Below, in pieces: positions 56,509 to 64,000 of a stretch of DNA of 64,000 bases. The notes below the pieces were generated by a model. It had not been told where the DNA came from. It ran no database searches and saw nothing but the letters and a program-made list of their open reading frames with translations. Both the position numbers and the translations under genes were made by a program. Origin of the DNA: Xanthomonas floridensis (GTDB taxonomy: Bacteria; Pseudomonadota; Gammaproteobacteria; Xanthomonadales; Xanthomonadaceae); NCBI RefSeq assembly GCF_001642575.1, contig NZ_LXNG01000057.1:120473-184472 (forward strand), in the 5' to 3' direction. Position 1 is the first letter of the stretch, and each line of letters begins with the position of its first letter.

Positions 56509-57615
56509 TCAATACCGCACGATCGATTTGATGCCGCGCGCCGCGCGCAGATCTGCCAGCGCCTGATTGATGTCGTCCAATGCGAGCGTGCGGGTGATCA
56601 GCGGTGCCAGCTGGAGATCGCCACGCAGATAACGCTCCACATAGCCGGGCAACTCGCTGCGCCCCTTCACTCCGCCGAACGCGCTGCCACGCCACACCCG
56701 CCCGGTGACCAGCTGGAATGGGCGGGTGCTGATTTCCTGCGCATCGTCGGCCACGCCGAGAATGACGCTCTCGCCCCAGCCCTTGTGGCAGCACTCCAGC
56801 GCCGCGCGCATTGCGCCGACATCGCCCACGCATTCGAAACTATGGTCGGCGCCACCGTCGGTGAGGTCCACGATCACCTGCTGGATCGGCGCGCCGTAGT
56901 CGCGCGGGTCCAGGCAATCGGTGGCGCCCAGCGCGCGTGCCAGTGCGAACTTGCCCGGGTCGATATCCACCGCGATGATGCGCCCGGCCTGCGCCAGCAC
57001 TGCGCCCTGGATGACCGACAAGCCGATCCCGCCCAGCCCGAACACCGCCACGCAGTCGCCGGGCCGCACATGCGTGCTGTTGAGCACCGCGCCCACACCG
57101 GTGGTGACCGTGCAGCCGAGCAGGCAGACCTGATCCAACGGCGCATCCGGGTGGATACGGGCCACCGCGATCTCCGGCAGCACGGTGTATTCGGAAAACG
57201 TGCTGGTGCCCATGTGGTGCAGGATTGGGCGCCCATGCAATGAGAACCGGCTGCTGCCATCGGGCATCAGGCCGCGCTCCTGGCTGCTGCGGATCGCCTG
57301 GCACAGGTTGGTGCGCCCGGAGCGACAGAACTTGCAGACGCCGCATTCGGGCATGTACAGCGGGATGACGTGATCGCCGACGCGCACGCTGGTCACGCCG
57401 ATGCCGACGTCTTCGACGATGCCGGCACCCTCCTGCCCCAGGATCGCCGGGAAGCTGCTTGCCTGCCCGTGCGCCAACGCATGCGCGTCGCCATGGCAGA
57501 CGCCGGTGGCGACCAGGCGCACCAGCACTTCGCCGGGGCGCGGCGGCTGCAGGTCCACTTCTTCGATGGTCAGCGGCTGATGCGGACCCCAGGCCACCGC
57601 AGCGCGTGTCTTCAT
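56509..57615 (-). CDS. Class III alcohol dehydrogenase / S-(hydroxymethyl)glutathione dehydrogenase-like
   Basis: This 368-residue zinc alcohol dehydrogenase has the class III features [37 protein letters not shown] and [20 protein letters not shown]. Structural-zinc cysteines and NAD motif [13 protein letters not shown] are intact. Class III enzymes oxidise the glutathione adduct of formaldehyde. Catalytic zinc ligands are Cys40 (GVCHGD) and a later Cys (LLGCTVTTG), but the usual His of GHE is Gln61 (LGQEGAG). GGGAGG precedes the ATG at 57615, 35 bases after the beta-propeller gene. The role would be disposal of formaldehyde made by the quinoprotein. Confidence 0.92.
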   Translation of the reverse strand: MKTRAAVAWGPHQPLTIEEVDLQPPRPGEVLVRLVATGVCHGDAHALAHGQASSFPAILGQEGAGIVEDVGIGVTSVRVGDHVIPLYMPECGVCKFCRSGRTNLCQAIRSSQERGLMPDGSSRFSLHGRPILHHMGTSTFSEYTVLPEIAVARIHPDAPLDQVCLLGCTVTTGVGAVLNSTHVRPGDCVAVFGLGGIGLSVIQGAVLAQAGRIIAVDIDPGKFALARALGATDCLDPRDYGAPIQQVIVDLTDGGADHSFECVGDVGAMRAALECCHKGWGESVILGVADDAQEISTRPFQLVTGRVWRGSAFGGVKGRSELPGYVERYLRGDLQLAPLITRTLALDDINQALADLRAARGIKSIVRY

Positions 57616-57650
57616 CCCGCCTCCCCGGCGCGTGTCGGCATGGGCGCCGC

Positions 57651-58730
57651 TCAGCGCGCGATGACCACGCCCCACGGCAGTTCGCCGACAGGGATCTGTT
57701 TGAGTTCGCGCAAACTGGCGGTATCGATCACGCTCACCGTGTTGGAGCGCCCGTTGGCCACATACAGCTTGTCGCCAGCCGGTGTCAGTGCCGGGTTCCA
57801 GGGCCGCAAGCCGACCGGAATCTCCGCCAGGCTGCGCCCCTGCCGGGTGTCGATCACGCTCACGGTGCCGGCGCCGCCATTGGATGCGTACAGCCGCGCG
57901 CCATCAGCCGAGAGGGTGACCCCGGCGGTACGCACACCGGCCGGCAGGCTGGCGCGGCGCGTGCGGGTCTGCAGATCGATCACATCCACCACGTTGGCGG
58001 TTTCCTGCGCGATGTAGACGCTGTGTCCATCCGGGGCGAACGCCATCCCGCGCGGATGTCCGCTGGTGGCAACCACGCCGCGCGACCGGTGCGTGGCCAG
58101 CTCGATCATGTCCATGTCGTTGGAGCCCTCGTTGCTGGTGAGCAGCCACTGCCCATCCGGCGTATACGCGCAATGTTCCGGTGCCTGCCCGCGCGTGGCG
58201 ATGACCTGCTGCACGCGGAACTGCGCCGCATCGATCAGCATCACCTGGTTCTGTCCTTCCACGCACACGGCAAACTGGGTGCCATCGGGCGAACGTGCGA
58301 TTCCTTCGGCGTTTTCGCCGATGTCCACCTGGCGCACAACGGTGTCCTTGGCGGTGTCCAGTTCGATCAACCGGTGATGTTCGGCATCGATCAGATACAG
58401 CAGCCCCTGCGGGCCGGGCAGCACCTGCTGCAGGCGCTTGCCGAGCTGGCCCTGCGCACTGAGCGTGCGCACCACCGTGTCGCTGGCAGTGTCGATCACC
58501 GACACCGTGCCGCTGCGTTGATTGGGCACATATGCAAACACCGGCGGCGATGCGGGCACCGGCGCTGCATCGGTGGCGGGTGCCGGCGCGGAGGCTGCGG
58601 GCGCCGCCGTGGAGGCCGTCACCGTCGCATCGCGCTGGCAGCCGGCCAGCAGGAGCAAGGCGCCGAGCGCACCCATGGTCGCCAGGCGCAGCCAGGCGCC
58701 GGAGGCCGCTCTAGGTGCGCCTGGCCTCAT
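57651..58730 (-). CDS. YVTN beta-propeller lipoprotein linked to PQQ-dependent catabolism
   Basis: This 359-residue lipoprotein (lipobox LLAGC) has a Pro/Ala linker and about seven blades, each with the YVTN-type pattern ([58 protein letters not shown]). Propellers of this kind recur beside PQQ alcohol dehydrogenase genes, and their precise function is unknown. Its ATG overlaps the cytochrome stop (58727-58730, ATGA), so it belongs to the same operon. Periplasmic, membrane-anchored location is expected. Confidence 0.9.
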   Translation of the reverse strand: MRPGAPRAASGAWLRLATMGALGALLLLAGCQRDATVTASTAAPAASAPAPATDAAPVPASPPVFAYVPNQRSGTVSVIDTASDTVVRTLSAQGQLGKRLQQVLPGPQGLLYLIDAEHHRLIELDTAKDTVVRQVDIGENAEGIARSPDGTQFAVCVEGQNQVMLIDAAQFRVQQVIATRGQAPEHCAYTPDGQWLLTSNEGSNDMDMIELATHRSRGVVATSGHPRGMAFAPDGHSVYIAQETANVVDVIDLQTRTRRASLPAGVRTAGVTLSADGARLYASNGGAGTVSVIDTRQGRSLAEIPVGLRPWNPALTPAGDKLYVANGRSNTVSVIDTASLRELKQIPVGELPWGVVIAR

Positions 58731-59356
58731 TGCGCCTTGCCTGCAGTCTTGTTGATCGAATGGATGAAAGCCAGCAGCTTCTCGGTATCGCCGGGCTTGA
58801 GCACCGGTGCGAACGGCGGCATCTGCCCGACGACCTTCTCATGCCCGATGCGGGTCTTGCCATGGGTGATCATCGCGGCGGTACCTTCGCTGATCAGTGC
58901 GCGCAAGGTGTCGTCGTCGCTGCCGTACACCCACACATCGTTGGTCAGCGGCGGGCACATGCCACCGCCACCGGTGCCGCCGTGGCAGGCATTGCAGCCG
59001 GCCGAGAAATAGATCTTTTTGCCTTCGGCCACCAGCTCCGGGGTGACCTTGACCTCCGGCCCCTTCGGAATCGGCACCACGGTGGCCGGCGGCGCGGGCG
59101 GGGTGGCTGGATCGGGCGCTGGCCCGGCGGCGGGATTAGGCACTGCCGGCGGTGCGGCGGCCGGTGCTGGTGCTGTGGCGGTTGATGCAGGTGCGGGTGC
59201 TGGCGCGCCGGCGGCAGCGGGGGCCGCCGCATCCGGCGCCGGAGCAGGCGGCGGCGCTTGTTCCTTGCCGCAAGCCGCCAGCACTGCACTGAGCAGCACG
59301 CCGCACAGCGCTGCGCGGACGGAACGATCGATACAACCCATGGTGGACTTGCGCAT
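58727..59356 (-). CDS. Cytochrome c lipoprotein, probable electron acceptor of the quinoprotein
   Basis: This 209-residue exported protein has lipobox LAAC (Cys29), a Pro/Ala linker of about 70 residues and a single class I cytochrome c domain. It has CNACH (Cys121, Cys124, His125) and a likely axial Met in VGQMPPFAPV. The start MRKSTMGCID at 59356 follows AAAGG. In the XoxF and exa-type systems a cytochrome encoded next to the dehydrogenase takes its electrons. This gene sits between the binding-protein gene (61 bases) and the propeller gene (4-base overlap). Confidence 0.92.
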   Translation of the reverse strand: MRKSTMGCIDRSVRAALCGVLLSAVLAACGKEQAPPPAPAPDAAAPAAAGAPAPAPASTATAPAPAAAPPAVPNPAAGPAPDPATPPAPPATVVPIPKGPEVKVTPELVAEGKKIYFSAGCNACHGGTGGGGMCPPLTNDVWVYGSDDDTLRALISEGTAAMITHGKTRIGHEKVVGQMPPFAPVLKPGDTEKLLAFIHSINKTAGKAQ

Positions 59357-59417
59357 GAACGAACCTTTCTGATCGGAGGGAACACCGCGCACCCCGTGCA
59401 CGCGGTGGATGAAACAG

Positions 59418-61193
59418 TCAGCGTCTGGCAGGGCGCCTGGCCGCGTTGAGGAGCGAAGCCAGCGCGGTATCGCCGCGGTCCTGTGCCAATGTCGCGGCGG
59501 TCTTGCCATCGCGGTTGCGTGCCGCCGGGTCGGCACCGGCAGCCAGCAGACGCTTGGCGACGTCCTCGCGCCCGGCCGCTGCGGCCAGCATCAAGGCGGT
59601 GACACCGGCCTGGTTTGCATGTCCCACGTCGGCGCCGCGCGCGAGCAGCGCGTCGAGGATGGCCGGGTCGTCACGCGCCACCGCAAACATCACCGGCGTA
59701 AATCCCTTGGCATTGGCGCGCTTGACGTTCGCCCCCGCGGCCAGCAGTGCCTGCACCACGCTGGCGTCGGCATACGAGACCGCCAGATCCAATGCGCTCC
59801 AGCCATCGCCGGACACCGTATCGACCGGGGCGCGCTTGCCCACCAGCCGGGTCACGCTATCGGCATCGTTGGCCCACGCGGCTTTCATCAGCGCAGTCCA
59901 GCCACTGGCATCGCGCGCATCCAGCCGTGCACCGGCATCCAGCAACAGGCCGACCAGATCCGGCTCCTGATTGCGGATGGCCTGATGCAATGGCGGCTCG
60001 CCGAGCAGGTTGGGCGTATTGGCATCGGCGCCGTGCCGCAGCAACCACGCAGCACGCACGGCGTCGCCGGCATCCAGCGCATGCGCCAGTTCCTGGTTGG
60101 GGTTGGCGCCGTCCGCGATGCGCAGCTGCAGCTGCGCCAGTTCCTGCGACGAGGCGGCAGGACTCGGCGTAGTCGATGCGGAGGCAGGCGTGGTGTAAGG
60201 CCCATGCGACGGCAGGTCGCCGGCCACGATGCAGTCGCTGCAACGCACCAGCGGCACGTGATAGCCCTGCAGGATCTCGGCGATCTTTGCCGCGTTGTCC
60301 TGCAGCGCGGTGTTCAATGCATCGCGCAATGCGGCGTTCTTGCGCGATACCGCCCACGCCATCGAATATTCCAGCACCGCATCGTCGATGGTGTTCAACG
60401 GCACCACGCCCAGGCTGCTGCGCGCGGCGTAGTAACCGGCCACCGGGCCCCAGGATTCGGCCGCATCCAGTTCGTTGGCGGCCACACGCTCCACCAGCTT
60501 GCCCGGGTGTTCTTCCGGTGCGGTGGCCGAGTCGTAGAACAGGTATTGCACCTCACCAATGATGCCGTGCTCGTACAGCGCCTGGCGCGCGGGTGAGCTC
60601 TGAAACACGCCCAGCCGCAGTTTTTTCAGCGCCGGATCGTCCAGCGATGTGGGCACCAGATTCAAGCCCTTGCGCGTGACCAGCACATAGGTCGAGCGGT
60701 ACACCGGGCGCGTGGTCAGGCCCTGTTCGAAATCGCTGTTGAGATCCATCAGCAGATCGCAGCGGCCGGCAGTGATGGTGCTGCGCGCCAGCCCGCGCTG
60801 GTAGTAGGTGCGCCATTCGTATTCCAGGCGACGGCCCATGGCATCGGCCACCACCTGCGCAATCTTGTTCTGAAAGCCCTCGCCCGCCTTGTTGGACAAC
60901 GGCATGTTGCCCGGGTCGGCGCATACGCGCAGCACCGTGGGATCGGGCGCAGGCGGTGGCGTGTTTGCCGGCGTTTGCGCGGCGGCGGGTGCTGCAGTGG
61001 ATGCAGGCGCCGCTGCGGGCGCCGCACCGGAATCAGAAGCGCGAGCCGTCGGTGAAGACGGCTCGCGTGTGCAACCTGCGGCGACGAGTCCGAGGATGCA
61101 AACCACCAGCACCTTGCGCAGGTGCCGGGTCATGCCGCGCACGTCGGCAGGACTCTGCCGACGCGTGCGTCCAACGCCTTGCGTGGATCTCAT
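59418..61193 (-). CDS. XoxJ-like periplasmic binding protein fused to ankyrin repeats
   Basis: This 591-residue lipoprotein (LVAAGC) has two parts. Residues about 85-330 match the quinoprotein-associated ABC-type binding protein family (LRVCADPGNMPLSNKAGEGF, RSTITAGRCDLLMDLNSDFE), as in MxaJ/XoxJ. Residues about 360-590 are six to seven ankyrin repeats (GWTALMKAAWANDADSVTRL, GFTPVMFAVARDDPAILDAL, GVTALMLAAAAGREDVAKRL). Its ATG overlaps the dehydrogenase stop (61190-61193). A second ATG at 61133 (MTRHLRKVLVV) gives a more usual signal peptide. XoxJ is thought to help activate or mature the dehydrogenase, and the ankyrin part suggests an added partner-binding surface. Confidence 0.9.
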   Translation of the reverse strand: MRSTQGVGRTRRQSPADVRGMTRHLRKVLVVCILGLVAAGCTREPSSPTARASDSGAAPAAAPASTAAPAAAQTPANTPPPAPDPTVLRVCADPGNMPLSNKAGEGFQNKIAQVVADAMGRRLEYEWRTYYQRGLARSTITAGRCDLLMDLNSDFEQGLTTRPVYRSTYVLVTRKGLNLVPTSLDDPALKKLRLGVFQSSPARQALYEHGIIGEVQYLFYDSATAPEEHPGKLVERVAANELDAAESWGPVAGYYAARSSLGVVPLNTIDDAVLEYSMAWAVSRKNAALRDALNTALQDNAAKIAEILQGYHVPLVRCSDCIVAGDLPSHGPYTTPASASTTPSPAASSQELAQLQLRIADGANPNQELAHALDAGDAVRAAWLLRHGADANTPNLLGEPPLHQAIRNQEPDLVGLLLDAGARLDARDASGWTALMKAAWANDADSVTRLVGKRAPVDTVSGDGWSALDLAVSYADASVVQALLAAGANVKRANAKGFTPVMFAVARDDPAILDALLARGADVGHANQAGVTALMLAAAAGREDVAKRLLAAGADPAARNRDGKTAATLAQDRGDTALASLLNAARRPARR

Positions 61194-63208
61194 CGTGCCG
61201 TCTTCGCTGCTGCGTTGGCGGTGCCGCCACCCGCGGCCGCAGTGGCAGTTGCAGTGGTGGACACCGTCTTGCCGGCGCCATCGATTCGGAAGGTGTGCAC
61301 CATGCCTCCGAGCGGGATCTTGTCGAAGCCGGCGCCGAACGCCAGCCCGGCAGCACCCAGCGCGCCGTACGGATCGGACGGATCAAGACCTGCCGCCACC
61401 GGCAGACCGATCCAGCCGCCGATGCCCGAGAACACCGCTACGTACTGGTGGCCGTTGGCCTTGTAGGCGATCGGGTTGCCGATGATGCCGGAGGGCAACT
61501 TCATCTCCCACAACTTCTTGCCGGTGTCCTTGTCCACCGCACGGAACCAGCCATCCAGCGTGCCGTAGAACACCAGTCCGCCATCGGTGACCAGGGTGCC
61601 GCTCCACACCGGGAACTTCTCCTTGATCTCCCACTTGGACTTGCCTTCCACCACGTCGAAGGCCTTGACGATGCCCAGCGCACCGGGCTCATTGGGTTTC
61701 ATCATCACGTTGGCGAACACATACGGCAGGCCCATCATGGTGTTGCCGCGTTCCTGCGGTTCCAGCTCCATGTGCCAGTTGTTGGTGCCGCAGAAGAACA
61801 CTGCCGAATTGGCCGGGTCCACCGAACACGGCTGCTGATCCTTGCCGCCCATCGCCGACGGGAACGCCTGCACTTTCTTGCCGCGTTCCAGCGGCGAATG
61901 CGCGGCCACCTTCACTGGCCGGCCGGTCTTCATGTCGATGCGCTCGGCCCAGTTGGCCGGTACGAATTTATGCGCGCGCAGCAGCGTGCCATCGCGGCGA
62001 TCGAGCACATAGGCAAACCCGTTGCGATCGAACTGCACCACCGAGGGGACCTGCTTGCCGTCGATGGTCAGGTCCACCAGGATCGGCTCGTTGATGCCGT
62101 CGTAATCCCACTGGTCGAACGGGGTCTTCTGATAGCCCCACACCGCTTCGCCGGTATCGATCTTGCGCGCGAACAGCGTCATCGACCACTTGTTGTCGTG
62201 CTCGCCGTTATTGCACTCCTCCTGCGTGGTCTTGCCGCAGCGATACGACGGGCTCCACAGACCCGGATTGCCGGTGCCGTAGTACACCAGCTTCAACTTC
62301 GGGTCGTAGCTGTACCAGCCCCAGGCCGCGCCACCGCCGCGCTTCCATTCCTCGTTGGGGAAGGTCTTGACGCCCAGGTCTCCAAGCTGGCCGTGCTGCG
62401 GATTGGCCTTGTTGAAATCCGGACCCAGGCAGATCGCCTTGTCGGTACCGGCCGCATCGCAGGACCAGGCCTGCTTGCCATCGGACAGGTTGTAGGCGGC
62501 CACGCGCCCGAGCACGCCGAACTCGTTGCCGCTGATGCCGGCCACCACTTTGCCGTCGGCAATGATCGGCGCCATGGTGATGGTTTCGCCCTTGTCCGGG
62601 TGTGCAAGTTTCTGCTTCCACACTTCCTTGCCGGTCTTGGCATCGAGCGCGATCACATCGCCGCTCAGGCTGCCGAACACCAGCTTGCCATCGGCATACG
62701 AGGCGCCGCGGTTGACGGTGTCGCAGCAGGCCACCGCCACCGAACGCTCGTCCTGTTGCGGGGTGTATTTCCACAACACCTTGCCGCCGTCGTCCTGCGC
62801 CGCCAGGTCGATGGCGAACACGTTGTTCGGGTACGCGCTGACCATGTACATGATGCTGCCGATCACCAGCGGCTGGCCTTCGTGGCCGCGCGTGGCGTCG
62901 GTCTTCATTTCCCACGACATCTTCAGGTTCTTGACGTTGTCGCGGTTGATTTCGGCCAGCGGGCTGTGACGGGTAAGCGCAAAGTCGCGACCGACGCCAC
63001 CCCAGTTGTCCGCGTTGCTGGCGTTGGCGGTGAATTCGCTATCGGTATCCACCACGGCAGCGGCGGGTGGCGCGGCGGCCGGGGCCGCTGCAGGTGCGGG
63101 CGCGGCGGTTTCGGCCGGCGTGTCCTTCTTGCAACCGGATAACACGGCGCTCAGCGCGAGCATCAGCAGCGCGCCGCTGCGGATGCTGCGACAGGAAGAT
63201 TGGTGCAT
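61190..63208 (-). CDS. PQQ-dependent alcohol dehydrogenase, lanthanide (XoxF/PedH) type by signature
   Basis: This 672-residue quinoprotein is a predicted lipoprotein (LSGC, Cys26) with an eight-bladed propeller. The vicinal disulfide Cys161-Cys162 (VACCDTV) and metal ligands Glu229 (GNEFGV), Asn314 (GTGNPGLW) and catalytic Asp368 are present. Asp370, two residues on (QWDYDG), is the extra ligand that marks lanthanide-dependent enzymes, while calcium enzymes have Ala or similar there. It oxidises a primary alcohol in the periplasm and passes electrons to a cytochrome c. The C-terminus is Ala/Thr-rich. It heads the operon and has a sigma-54-like site upstream. Confidence 0.95.
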   Translation of the reverse strand: MHQSSCRSIRSGALLMLALSAVLSGCKKDTPAETAAPAPAAAPAAAPPAAAVVDTDSEFTANASNADNWGGVGRDFALTRHSPLAEINRDNVKNLKMSWEMKTDATRGHEGQPLVIGSIMYMVSAYPNNVFAIDLAAQDDGGKVLWKYTPQQDERSVAVACCDTVNRGASYADGKLVFGSLSGDVIALDAKTGKEVWKQKLAHPDKGETITMAPIIADGKVVAGISGNEFGVLGRVAAYNLSDGKQAWSCDAAGTDKAICLGPDFNKANPQHGQLGDLGVKTFPNEEWKRGGGAAWGWYSYDPKLKLVYYGTGNPGLWSPSYRCGKTTQEECNNGEHDNKWSMTLFARKIDTGEAVWGYQKTPFDQWDYDGINEPILVDLTIDGKQVPSVVQFDRNGFAYVLDRRDGTLLRAHKFVPANWAERIDMKTGRPVKVAAHSPLERGKKVQAFPSAMGGKDQQPCSVDPANSAVFFCGTNNWHMELEPQERGNTMMGLPYVFANVMMKPNEPGALGIVKAFDVVEGKSKWEIKEKFPVWSGTLVTDGGLVFYGTLDGWFRAVDKDTGKKLWEMKLPSGIIGNPIAYKANGHQYVAVFSGIGGWIGLPVAAGLDPSDPYGALGAAGLAFGAGFDKIPLGGMVHTFRIDGAGKTVSTTATATAAAGGGTANAAAKTAR

Positions 63209-63311
63209 ATGCGTCTACCCCTCTCGGTGAACAATCCAATCGAACGAACAGCCACGGGCGTTTGAGGCACGCAACGGCGGCGCAAACGGGTGGGTACCGC
63301 GAGAGGACAGA

Positions 63312-63326
63312 GCACAGCGCGTGCCA
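63312..63326 (-). promoter_or_regulatory. Candidate sigma-54 (-24/-12) promoter of the quinoprotein operon
   Basis: The minus strand reads TGGCACG, four bases, GTGC. The -24 part matches the sigma-54 consensus exactly, and the -12 part has the essential GC at the right spacing with one mismatch (consensus TTGC). Transcription would start about 90 bases before the ATG at 63208. A near-palindrome TGTTGCG-T-CGCAGCA (63333-63347) lies just upstream. Confidence 0.6.
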
Positions 63327-63594
63327 GCGCGCTGTTGCGTCGCAGCACCTTGCGGCGTCAGGGCTTTGTATGGACGCAGTGAATGCCGCGCGAGCGGTGT
63401 ATCGGATTTGGCACACTTTGCGCCGAGCGTGCTGTAGCAGCGATGGAACAGGGTCGACGGGGCGCTTCGGTGGGAGAGGCGGCGCAACCACCTGGTCAAC
63501 CGGGCGACGGATGTTTTCCTGAGCCGCTGGTTTCTGGAGATGGCCGCGAATGAGATCGCGGGTTTCCGGAGATGGCGGCGGATGAGATGGCGGC

Positions 63595-63735
63595 GAAGCA
63601 GCGCTACTGCCCACTAGCAACGACAACGAGCCCATCACGCCCACACCTGCGTTTGTTTCGCCGTTGGGGAATGCGCCCGAGGAGGCAGGTGAGAGGTGCC
63701 CGGATGACGAAACTGATACGTTCGTCGTGCGCTTT
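63595..63735 (-). pseudogene. Decayed fragment related to the DUF2242 lipoprotein
   Basis: In one minus-strand frame the stretch reads AGVGVMGSLSLLVGSSAAS. It matches VGVGVLGSLSLPVGSSGDS of the lipoprotein at 21188-21979, with similar DNA over about 70 bases. There is no signal peptide, no intact domain on either side and no credible start, so it looks like a relic of a second copy. Confidence 0.5.
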
Positions 63736-64000
63736 TGAAGCGAAATACTAGAATCTGATGCACTGCGCTTGGTCCGTACCCTCACCCCAACCCCTTATCT
63801 CTTGGCGATCTGCCAGATTAGGTGTCGAGAGGCGGCGTGGTCGACCGATAACCCCTTGGTCTTGCCGACCGCGGGAGAGCCAGCTCGCCACGCCGCAATC
63901 TCCTGGCAAACGCCCGAACAGTTGCTCGAGTAGGCGCTCGTAACGATAAGGCTGGGCTGCACAGGAGAGCTCTCGACCCGTCGAGCATAGCGGAGTTGAT

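Larger units (their letters stand above)
63209..64000. other. Gene-free right edge of the window
   Basis: This 792-base region holds the quinoprotein promoter region and a decayed DUF2242-like fragment (63595-63735). The end, 63740-64000, contains only short ORFs without family look. Two similar stretches (GGTTTCTGGAGATGGCCGCG near 63528 and GGGTTTCCGGAGATGGCGGC near 63557) form an imperfect direct repeat. Confidence 0.5.

Noticed and set aside
54603..56531. 642-codon plus-strand open frame
   Set aside because: It is a shadow of the TonB receptor on the opposite strand.
60956..63142. 728-codon plus-strand open frame
   Set aside because: It is antisense to the quinoprotein, whose cofactor and disulfide motifs prove the other strand.
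63408..63421. Plus-strand TTGGCACACTTTGC resembling a sigma-54 promoter
   Set aside because: The GG-to-GC spacing is two bases short and it faces a region without a gene.

Overview
The window looks like chromosomal DNA of a plant-associated Xanthomonas (gammaproteobacteria, order Lysobacterales). The evidence is the high GC content, the dense TonB-dependent receptors and secreted plant-polymer enzymes, a perfect HrpX-type PIP-box promoter, and the typical Xanthomonas intergenic repeats. The species cannot be fixed from the sequence alone. I saw no rRNA, tRNA, CRISPR array, phage or intact insertion sequence.

Left part (1-22 kb). The window opens inside a TonB-dependent receptor (minus strand) preceded by a beta-helix lipoprotein that is probably its partner. 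Next come a 2OG-Fe(II) oxygenase, a 300-base composite repeat, VanZ/MidA, a pteridine reductase and folK. A compact sensor kinase / response regulator / hybrid kinase operon follows. Then there are a LysR regulator, an SRPBCC protein, a tannase/feruloyl-esterase-like lipoprotein, a VOC protein, a BON-domain protein, a Gfo/Idh/MocA oxidoreductase, a short-form 6-phosphogluconate dehydrogenase and small envelope proteins.

Middle (22-32 kb). A four-gene minus-strand operon joins NAD salvage (nadM-Nudix, nadV) to a radical SAM protein and a methyltransferase fused to a nucleotidyltransferase-like domain. nadM and nadV share a near-identical 19-base hairpin placed 27 bases before their start codons. 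An EEP-family hydrolase, a LysR/TauE-SafE divergent pair and the tail-specific protease prc follow.

Cell-shape and lipoate block (32-50 kb). Read on the minus strand the order is mreB-mreC-mreD-mrdA-rodA, then mltB-rlpA-dacC, then ybeD-lipB-lipA. This is the order familiar from Pseudomonas and relatives. It is interrupted by a GH28 polygalacturonase that carries its own PIP-box promoter between rodA and mltB, and by an LpxR-like/CsgG-like divergent pair between dacC and ybeD. Arrays of a GGGAATC heptamer lie in opposed pairs here, and one pair encloses the long low-complexity tail of MreC.

Right part (50-64 kb). A PfkB-family kinase and an AcoR-type sigma-54 activator precede a six-gene minus-strand operon. 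In order of transcription it encodes a PQQ alcohol dehydrogenase with the lanthanide-type Asp-Tyr-Asp signature, an XoxJ-like binding protein fused to ankyrin repeats, a cytochrome c lipoprotein, a YVTN beta-propeller lipoprotein, a class III (formaldehyde-type) alcohol dehydrogenase with an altered zinc ligand, and a TonB-dependent receptor. A sigma-54-like -24/-12 site precedes the first gene. I propose this as a lanthanide-dependent alcohol (perhaps methanol) oxidation module with its own metal or metallophore receptor. It may use methanol released from pectin. The last 0.8 kb has no gene, only a decayed fragment related to the DUF2242 lipoprotein at 21 kb.
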